Made by a program: the position numbers and the translations under genes
Shown here: positions 56,645 to 64,000 of the stretch, one piece after another
Numbering within the stretch: the first letter of the stretch is position 1
Layout: each line of letters starts with the position of its first letter
NCBI GenBank assembly: GCA_015680685.1
Contig: MNCI01010443.1
Coordinates: 597,483-661,482, forward strand
Length of the DNA: 64,000 bases
DNA from: Gnetum montanum
Taxonomy: Eukaryota; Streptophyta; Gnetopsida; Gnetales; Gnetaceae
Reading direction: 5' to 3'
The notes under the pieces: model-generated
What the model saw: the letters and a program-made list of their open reading frames with translations, nothing else
The model's database searches: none
What the model was told of the DNA's origin: nothing

Positions 56645-59600
56645 TTAATAGTTTTTGATTTTTCTTATTTTTACATTAGGCAATATGTCAGCGGGTATGA
56701 TTCTATATTTGGTGTCCCCTTCGCTAAATATGTTGAAAGGTAACTCAACCCAAGGGATGTCTGATGGAATGGTTCCCACGTCAGTGTTTTCAGACGTTTC
56801 GGTATTTGTTGTAAGTTCTGTGTTAGTTTTCTCTGAGTGAGAAGGTGTATGTACAATGTCAGGCGTAAGTGTTTCTGTTTTAGGTGGATATTCTTCCGTG
56901 TTTAAAGGATTAGTACTTATCGGTTGTTGTTCATTTACGTCATTTTGCCCAGGCTCTTCGAGCTTAACCTCTAAGCCTTGGTCCGTGTCCATGTACGATG
57001 AAATGATGGAAGTAGTAGCCTCCCCATAAATGATGATTTCACCACCTTCATAAGGTAGATGAATCTCTTGGTGTATAGGGGATGAGACTGCTTTCAGTTG
57101 GGCTAACTAGGGCCTTCCTAGTATTAGGTTGAATCCTGGCATTTCATCGACTACTACGAAGTCGGCGGATGTGGGGAATTGATCCCCTGCTATGAAGTCT
57201 AAGTTGATTTTACCCTTAACTATCATGCATGACCCACTGAATGATTTTAGGCATGTCGTTGCAGTTGGTCTGATGAGTTTTGTAAGCCCCAATTTTTCAA
57301 CGATGGGATATGGTACTACGTTTGTAACAGCTCCATCATCCACGTGGACCCTATGTATTTTGAATTGCTTTACACGTATTGTTATGAACATAGGGGCTGT
57401 TGTTATCTCCCCTATTGTCTTATTCACCTTGATGTTATCGTTGTGGAAACTTAGTGGTTTGGAAGTTGTCCCTTGGGGCGAGTACATTACCACATGAATG
57501 GACGGTTCATTTGGAGGCAAGTCCTCACTTACCAGGATCGACGTTAACATGCGTACCAAAGCTTCATGATGTGTTTGCAATGTTAAAACTAAGTCATACA
57601 AGCTTAGTGACGTATTCTTTTGTTTGAGTGCCTGTGTGACTTGTGTGTTAGAGCTGTTGCTAAGTCTCTACTGTTGGGGGTGTTTTTATTAGTGGTTACC
57701 TAGTCCATTGGGCCCAACAGTTTTATTTCGTGCATCGTTTGTTTCTCATTTTGACCCGGGATTGTTGATTTAGATGTATCCTATTTTCTGGATGGTTCAC
57801 CTTCATGTCCTGTGTTTGGTTGACTGTTAGGTGGCACCATGGGTACTGCGTTAAGTGGAGTGCGTTTAGGTGGCCCTTAGGCTAACCGTTGATGCTCCTT
57901 CTCCAAGCGTTCCCACGTAAGCTTATCTGCTAAGCATTCTCGCGTGTGGCGTGGGGGCCCAGTTGGTTTTGAAGCCTCAGGTTGCCTTGGAGTTCGTACT
58001 ACATATGGAGTCAGGATGTGGTTGAGCAGAATGTTGGCTGGGCACCCTGATGACGTAAGGGCTGGGTTTACTTTGCGTTTGGGAGGTGGAGGATTGGTAA
58101 TCATTAGGACTTTCGGGTGTCCTAACGACGTATGGGGTTGGTTTAGGCAAAGGTTGGACCTCCGCTGTTGCGACTGTGGATGGTACTCAGACTACAAAAG
58201 GGGCAGGTAGAGTAGGAGGATTTGGAAAATTTGAGGTAGTGACGGTGGGAGGTACACGCACCACGTATGGTTTTTCGCGTGTCAGGGTGTTGAAAGATGC
58301 TACAGCGGAGGGTATGCGGATAACATATGGCTGCTGCAGGGGGCATGATGATTGAGGCATGGATGTTGATGCTGTAGGAGGAATACAGATTACAAACGGC
58401 TTGTTAGGTGTTTATTGTTCATAGTCAGAGTAGAAGGTGTTAATGTTAGGTGCTTCAGGTTCATCATCTAGGCAGATTGTGTTGATGACGTACGGTGCCT
58501 CTTTAGTATTCAAAGGATCTTTATACACTCCCATAGCCTGGTTCTGCGGTTGGATCGGGTTGGCCTTGTCAAAGGTGATTTGGCCTCCATCGATCATTCA
58601 TTGTATGTCCTGCTTCAGGGTGAAACAGTAATTCGTGCCATGTCCATTACGTTGGTGGTAGTCGTAGAAGCGATCCATTATAAAACCTTTGGGTACTGGA
58701 GGCTCATCCGGTGTCGCCAGGGTTGGGTTCTGAATGAGTTGACAGAACTGATCATGTCTCTGGATGGCCGCTGGGGATAACTGTTTATGTTTCATTAGTC
58801 TGGCTTTGAGTAGTTGATCAAATAGCTGGGATGGCTTCATAGGCAATGGCGTATATTGGGAGGGTTCTTTCCTCTCAAAGTTTCTCGTATGGTTTTGTGT
58901 TGGATTCTGCGATGATGATGATTCTGGTGCAGTCGCGGGGGTAGGTTTTGTGTAATTAATAGGGGCCACCGACGGTTTGTTTTGTTGTGCTACATTTGGT
59001 TGTTGCATTTCCGCTATTGCCGCTATAGTTGCTTTAGCCTTTTCTTTATCCTTTTTACTATGTTGATTTTTAAAGGCTAGATAGGCAAGATCATGGCTAT
59101 TTTGAGCTGCCTCCTCTATATTTTTAATTTGTACAAAGGCTTGGTTAAGGTTACGTGCATTGAGGTAATATAGCTATGATTTAAAAAAATCATTAATAAC
59201 CCCCTTTAGAATGGTTAGCAGATATGTTTGTGGGATTGGCTCGTGTAGCTCATTGAGGGCGGCACTCCACCTCTGGATAAATTTTTGTACAGGTTCTAGA
59301 GGTGCTTGTTTAACTTATATGAGGCTGTCAAGTGTCGCTTCAGGTTTCAAGTTATACTTGAACCTGGTCATGAATTGATGTAACAGCTCTTCAAGGGAAA
59401 ATATGGAATTTCTCGGCAAGGCCCGGTACCAATCGAGTGCTCTCCCTATGAGGGACATAGGGAACACTCGCAAAATGGCATGTGGCCATGCCTGGAGTAG
59501 TGCACATTCTAATCTAAATGTTATAAGATGAGCATTTGGGTCTGTTTCCCTGTTATATTTGGTTAGTGTAGGTAATGATATACCTTTGGGCAAGGTTAGG

Positions 59601-60826
59601 GGTGGGACAAAAGAGCTGATAGGGTCATCGTGGTAAAAATTCACTACCTTCAACTCTCCATCGGTAGCCGTTTTGAGACGTTTGACCTCGTCAGTAAGTT
59701 CTTGCATTAATTTTTTAGCATCTGCCCAATCTTGGGCACTAGGTGACATGGCAGCTTGGGGATAAGGTACATTGTACAGGTTGTACTGTTGGATGGTAGG
59801 TTGGAAGGCTGAGAGCTGTGCGGTCGGCGGTTGTGCTTGTGGAATATTTATAGCGGGTGGCACTAGGGATGACACATTGTAAGCCAGAGGTTGTTGTTGC
59901 TGTGGTTGCAGTTGTACTTGGGGAATGTTGGCCGGTGGAATTGTATGAGGTGGTATGTTGTAGCGAGGGGGTTGATGTGGTTGAGCACCCATTGTTGCCC
60001 ATTGCCCAGTCATGTTTTGTGCAGGAACCCCCTGTTGCGTCACAGTAGTGGAAGGGGCTCCATGCATTTGGATGTGGGGGATATACTGAGTAGACGTAGA
60101 TGCCGGTATCACATTTGGCATTCCAATCACTTGAGGTGAGAAGGTTGTTCCCACGATATTGTGAGGGGGTGGTACTTGCGAGGATGGGCCTGCAGCTGCA
60201 GCGGGGATGATAGCAAAAGGAAGTGTACTGAATTGCAGGTCAGTTGCAGGAGGAACATGAACGAATGCGGATGTTTCTGGCGGAGGTATTTGCGCTTGGG
60301 TGAACCTGAGGGGTTGGAGGGGCATGATTTCCCCTGTGCCTGGATGAAACATGGGGTTGATATGGGTTTGTGGACTAAGGGTGTGATACGAGTCTTCATG
60401 TTCAGATTGGGCAGCGAAATCATCCTCCTCTTCCGGTGGAGGATCTACTACAGGTTGATCTCGAGATTGACTCCTTTGCAGGAGGAGTTGTGTGATTAGC
60501 TCAGAGTAAGAGTCTGGGACATGGATGACATCGTACGGGGAAGGAATGAACTCTTGCCCTCTCCTGTAGAAGAGTTCGTACTTCCTCTTGAATTCTATTT
60601 CAGTTCAGTCCACGGCTAGACCGACTTGTATCTTCATGCATATGAAGTTGTATTGGTCTTGGGTTATGACGTGGGGTGATGGGTTCCTCCCTTGCATCTT
60701 AAGGGACCAACGAGGCCCCGTTGTGGGTTGTACTGTGTGTTGTTGGACCATGGGCTATTGAACAGCCATGGTGCCTACGATGTCGGTGACTTGAGTGGTT
60801 GTAGTAGTGGTGCTTGCGGTGTTCAT
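56645..60826 (-). pseudogene. Element C gag-protease polyprotein
   Basis: The start ATG is at 60826-60824 (MNTASTTTTT). The ORF ends at a stop at 56645 after a Lys-rich tail (KIRKIKNY). Length about 1390 codons. The N-terminal part is Gln/Pro/Thr-rich (60350-59740). The capsid-like region is at 59690-59150 (NFYHDDPISSF, YNRETDPNAHLITF, DWYRALPRNSI). Next come a Lys-rich stretch, the Cys/His segment (FYDYHQRNGHGTNYCF), and Pro/Val repeats. The protease is at 57390-57100 (VDDGAVTN, GFNLILGRP), then a Thr/Glu-rich tail. Stops and frameshifts occur, including TGG-to-TAG within LGRPW and breaks in the Pro-rich part at 57610-58410. The active-site triplet is DDG rather than DTG or DSG, as in A and B. 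Confidence 0.9.
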
Positions 60827-61559
60827 GATGATAAGTTGAGGATGTGACACGATGTAGAGATGTGAAGTCAGTATGCTTAGTGTAGCGTAAATCTAGGTTG
60901 GTAGTGTATAGCGTATACGCTTTAACGACTAGTGTATAACGACAACGTATACAACGTATAGGTGTAGAGCGTATAGTGTCAGCGTAGAGAATCTACGGCG
61001 TAAATCGTATAGCGTATATGCTAGGTAGCGTATACAACGTCAGCGTTCAGCGTAAATAGGGTTACGACGTACAGAGTGTAGCGTATACAGATGGTAGCGT
61101 AAATGGGTTTACAACGTAGGATGTTCAATGTAAACTTGGCTGTGGTGTATATGTCAATAGCGTAAACAGGGTTTTGTGTGCAGCGTAGGCAAAGTTTGCA
61201 GCGTAAAGTGGGCAGCGTGTGTATTAGCAGCGTAAACAGAGTTGTGTTGTGTGCAGCGTAAATCGTGCAGCGTACATGTGATAGTGTAGACGCTAGGAGT
61301 TCTGTGGACAGAGTCAGCGTAGGGTTGACAGAGTAGATGCTGGAAGACTTGCATATGGTGAGTTTTAAATAGGGCAATGTAAACGTTGATAAGCGTAAAT
61401 GCTGATCAGCATAGACGCCGGATAGTTTACAAGTGAGGTTTTAGACTGGACAGTGTAAACGCTGGTAGGTTTTCAGAGGTAATCGACATATGATCAGCAG
61501 CGTAAACGCCCAACAGCGTAAACACTAGGAAGCTTGTAAGTAAGGTTTTAGGCAGAAGT
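60827..61559 (-). repeat. Element C leader, palindrome-rich
   Basis: About 730 bases of decayed GCGTATACGC, AGCGTAAACGCT and GCAGCGTAAAC units between PBS and gag. The ORFs 61021-61377 and 61154-61354 are translations of this. Longer and more irregular than the leaders of A and B. Confidence 0.75.
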
Positions 61560-61577
61560 CCTTCTTCTAGCGCCAAT
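61560..61577 (-). other. Element C primer-binding site
   Basis: On the minus strand TTGGCGCTAGAAGAAGG follows four to five T residues after the 5' LTR. It is the least mutated PBS of the three. Primer tRNA not assigned. Confidence 0.75.
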
Positions 61578-61580
61578 TTT

Positions 61581-62800
61581 TGTATTGTCTGAAATCGTCA
61601 GTCTCCGGCTGGAAGGAAATAGAGACCGTGGGATCACAGGATGCGCATAGAAGACCCTACCTTCACTTGAGGGCAAGCTGGAATGAATGAAGGTAGAGTA
61701 CCTTGAGTGGTCCGCACGCGGATTAGGCAAGGATTTCCCCAAACTTACACCGAGGTGCTCTACATTGGGTTATACATAAACATCGTAACAGGCGTAAATC
61801 AGAGCGTAAACAGCATAACTGATGCGAATAGAGCATAGATGTAAACGAGTGAAAATAGAATACGTGCAACAATTAATGCAAACTATAAATGATTTTGGGA
61901 AGAAAATGTAACAATGTTATTACAGAATGAGAGTACAATGCACCGATCTAACGCAGTTGTGACTGGGACACAAGGTGGACGAAAAGCCCCGGTGGATGCA
62001 GGGATGACTGTGGGCTGGTTCGCACTGTAGGCACAGCGTAGAGGCTGTATGCTCAGCGTACAGGGTTGTCCAACGTACAAGGTTTTCTGCTCTGGTGCTC
62101 AGCATCTCTGCTCTCTGGTTTGCTCTAGGATTTGCCAACTGACTTGAATCTCGTGAAAAAATTAGGCTTTTATACAGGTTTTGACGTCAGACTCAGGTTG
62201 GGGGACACGTGGCGTGTTGACCGGGTGCAAAAGCATAAAATTTACAAGTGTACAATATGTTACATTTGCTGGGCGTATACATTGAGTGTATACGCTGTAT
62301 CAGGTAAGCGTAGACTCTAGGCGTATACATTGAGCATATACGCTGAATGTGTGGGGCGTATATGCTGGGCGTATACGTTGTGGATGCTGGGCGTATATGC
62401 CGAGGCGTATACGCTGATGGTTGCTGCGTTGTACCAAGTCTTGTTCTGCAGTGCTGTTTCCATGCCGTCTTCGAGGATTGCATGCCGGGCATATGCATCG
62501 GTTGTACCTATTGGGCATACATGTGAGGCGTGTACGCTGGGCGTCTACGTTGTGAACTTCGGGCGTATACGCTGAGAATGTTGGGCATATGCGCTGGGCG
62601 TATATGCTGTTGATGTCGGGCGTATATGTTGAGAATGTCGACTCGGGCGTATACGCTGAGAATGCATACTTAGTGAAAATTAAGCATTTGATCTCCGAAG
62701 TTTCAATATTTGATAGCAGATGTAGCTGTGGTCTTCTGCGAGTCGCAGTGACCTGCTTCTCGTCGAAAAAGTACTAAGCTCGAAATTTTGTGGTGTTTCA
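61581..62800 (-). repeat. Element C 5' LTR
   Basis: 1220 bases, plus-strand ends TGTATTGTCTG and GGTGTTTCA, followed by TSD CTACC. A TATA-like TATAAAA (minus) is at 62168-62174, the likely core promoter. GCGTATACGC-type units fill 62270-62665. Partner 10090-11308. Confidence 0.92.
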
Positions 62801-62805
62801 CTACC
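62801..62805. repeat. TSD of element C, right copy (CTACC)
   Basis: It matches 10085-10089. Confidence 0.9.
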
Positions 62806-64000
62806 CAAGCATGAATACAACATGAACAAACTTGGAGGCGTCTGAAACAACCCTCGGTGGTTCACGATTCAATAGGCAAGGTTCCCCCAGGGCCCACATG
62901 TGACTGCACCAATTTTTGGCATCCAGAATCAAAAGTTTCGGGCTCAAAATGCTTGGTTCGGGCTAAGTACATTTTGGTCACGCTGGCTTACACTACAGAA
63001 CATAAGGATTAGCGTCACCAACTTTTGGAGCCCTGAAACTGAGTTAAAATAGGCCAAAATCAAGCACAAGGACCCCCCATGACCTCCACCAAGGCCCAAG
63101 AAACTCCTAGCCTCTAGAAAATCAAAATTTGGGCCTTAAATGAGGTATTTTAGTTGCTCATGCTAGAGCTACATTTTCTTACATTGCACAGCGTAAGGAT
63201 TAGCGTCAGCAACTTTTGGAGCCCCAAAACTAAGTAAAAAAAGACTGAAATTAGGCACAAGGACCTCCCATGACCTTCACCAAGGCTCCCAGCAACTCCT
63301 AGCCTCTAGAAAATCAAAATTTGAGCTTTAAATAAGGTATTTTGAGTTGCTCATGTTGGAGCTACATTTTCTTACGCTGCACAGTGTAAGGATCAGCGTC
63401 ACCAATATTTTGGAGCCCCAAAACTGAGTCAAAATAGGCCAAAATTGAGCACAACGACCCCCCCATGACCTCCACCAAGCCCCCAACAACTCCCAGCTCT
63501 AGAAAATCAAAATTTGGGCCTCAAATGAGGTATTTTCAGTTGCTCACACTGGAGCTACATTTTCTTACTCTGCACAGCGTAAGGATCAGCGTCACCAACT
63601 TTTGGAGCCCTGAAAATGAGTCAAAACAGACTAAAATCAAGCACAAGGACCCCCCATGACCTTCACAAAGGCCCCTAGCAACTCCTAGCCTCTAGAAAAT
63701 CAAAATTTGGGCCTTAAATGAGGTATTTTCAATTGATTACACTGGAGCTACAATATCTTAAACTATACAGAGTAAGGATCATCGTCACCAACTTTTGGAA
63801 CTCTGAAATTGAGTTAAAATAGGCCAAAATTGAGCACAAGGACCCCCCATGACCTTCTCCAAGGTCCCCAGTAGCTCCCAACCTCTAGAAAATCAAAATT
63901 TAAGAATCAAATGTTCCATTTTAACTTGGTGACGGTAGGGTTACTTTTTCAGACCTTGCACAGCGTGACCAAACAAGAATGGCTTAATTCAGGCACCTCC
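62806..64000. repeat. 193-bp tandem repeat (satellite-like), about five units
   Basis: The marker AAGGAT occurs at 63004, 63195, 63388, 63581 and 63774, spacings 191, 193, 193 and 193. Each unit has CAGCGTAAGGATCAGCGTCA, then CCAACTTTTGGAGCCC, GGACCCCCCATGACC, CTCTAGAAAATCAAAATTTG and GGAGCTACATTTTCTTAC. Units differ by point changes. The array begins near 62900 with a degenerate unit and decays after 63880. The short ORF 63465-63659 is repeat translation. Whether it belongs to a larger element outside the window cannot be seen. Confidence 0.9.

Larger units (their letters stand above)
10090..62800 (-). mobile_element. Element C: Tat-type Ty3/gypsy retrotransposon, oldest of the nested set
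   Basis: This element is on the minus strand and is about 18.1 kb once nested element A (13181-47783) and its extra TSD are removed. On its own sense strand it runs: 5' LTR 61581-62800, PBS, leader, gag-protease 60826-56645, antisense gene 51582-56119, pol 50864-47789 continued at 13180-12727, hairpin array, PPT and 3' LTR 10090-11308. The LTRs are 1220 and 1219 bases and clearly diverged, about 17 differences in the ~150 bases at the U3 end by hand count. It has a complete 5-bp TSD. Its RT still has the YVDD catalytic motif, but the ORFs contain stops and small deletions. It was disrupted when A inserted in its integrase. Confidence 0.93.

Overview
The window looks like intergenic DNA from a large, transposon-rich land-plant genome. 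I see no single-copy host gene and no bacterial feature. Nearly everything is Ty3/gypsy LTR retrotransposon. The main family has both a retroviral-type RNase H and a second, archaeal-type RNase H between reverse transcriptase (RT) and integrase (INT), the hallmark of the plant Tat lineage. The species cannot be fixed from the sequence.

Layout: three near-complete copies of one ~17-18 kb family are nested, each bounded by TG...CA LTRs and a 5-bp target-site duplication (TSD). C (10090-62800, minus, TSD CTACC) is the oldest. A (13181-47783, plus, TSD CCCAC) sits in C's integrase. B (27100-44511, minus, TSD CCACG) sits in A's integrase. Hand-counted LTR differences over the last ~150 bases at the U3 end are about 17 (C), 6 (A) and 3 (B), which agrees with the nesting order. 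Left of C lie a decayed fourth relative (E, 1-4100, plus) and two head-to-head fragments of a different gypsy lineage (F, 4120-7645 minus and 7650-10084 plus). Right of C is a 193-bp tandem repeat.

Each copy of the main family reads: 5' LTR, primer-binding site (PBS), leader rich in GCGTATACGC-type palindromes, a long gag-protease ORF, a hairpin repeat array, an eight-exon gene on the OPPOSITE strand (1055 codons of coding capacity), that gene's own TATA promoter, a second hairpin array, the RT-RNaseH-RNaseH-INT ORF, a third hairpin array, about 1 kb of non-coding DNA, polypurine tract (PPT) and 3' LTR.

The antisense gene keeps the same eight exons in all three copies, and its last two exons survive in decayed element E. 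Its N-terminal part resembles the FCP1/NIF (NLI-interacting factor-like) HAD phosphatase fold, but every copy lacks the catalytic aspartates. The rest is a helical, plant-transposon-protein-like middle and a coiled-coil tail. This captured, intron-bearing, predicted pseudophosphatase between protease and RT, together with arrays of hairpins whose stems covary, is the most unusual content here.

All copies carry stops, frameshifts or deletions, mostly C-to-T or G-to-A changes. There are two long N gaps and four single Ns that each sit at a deletion or duplication and are probably assembly joins.
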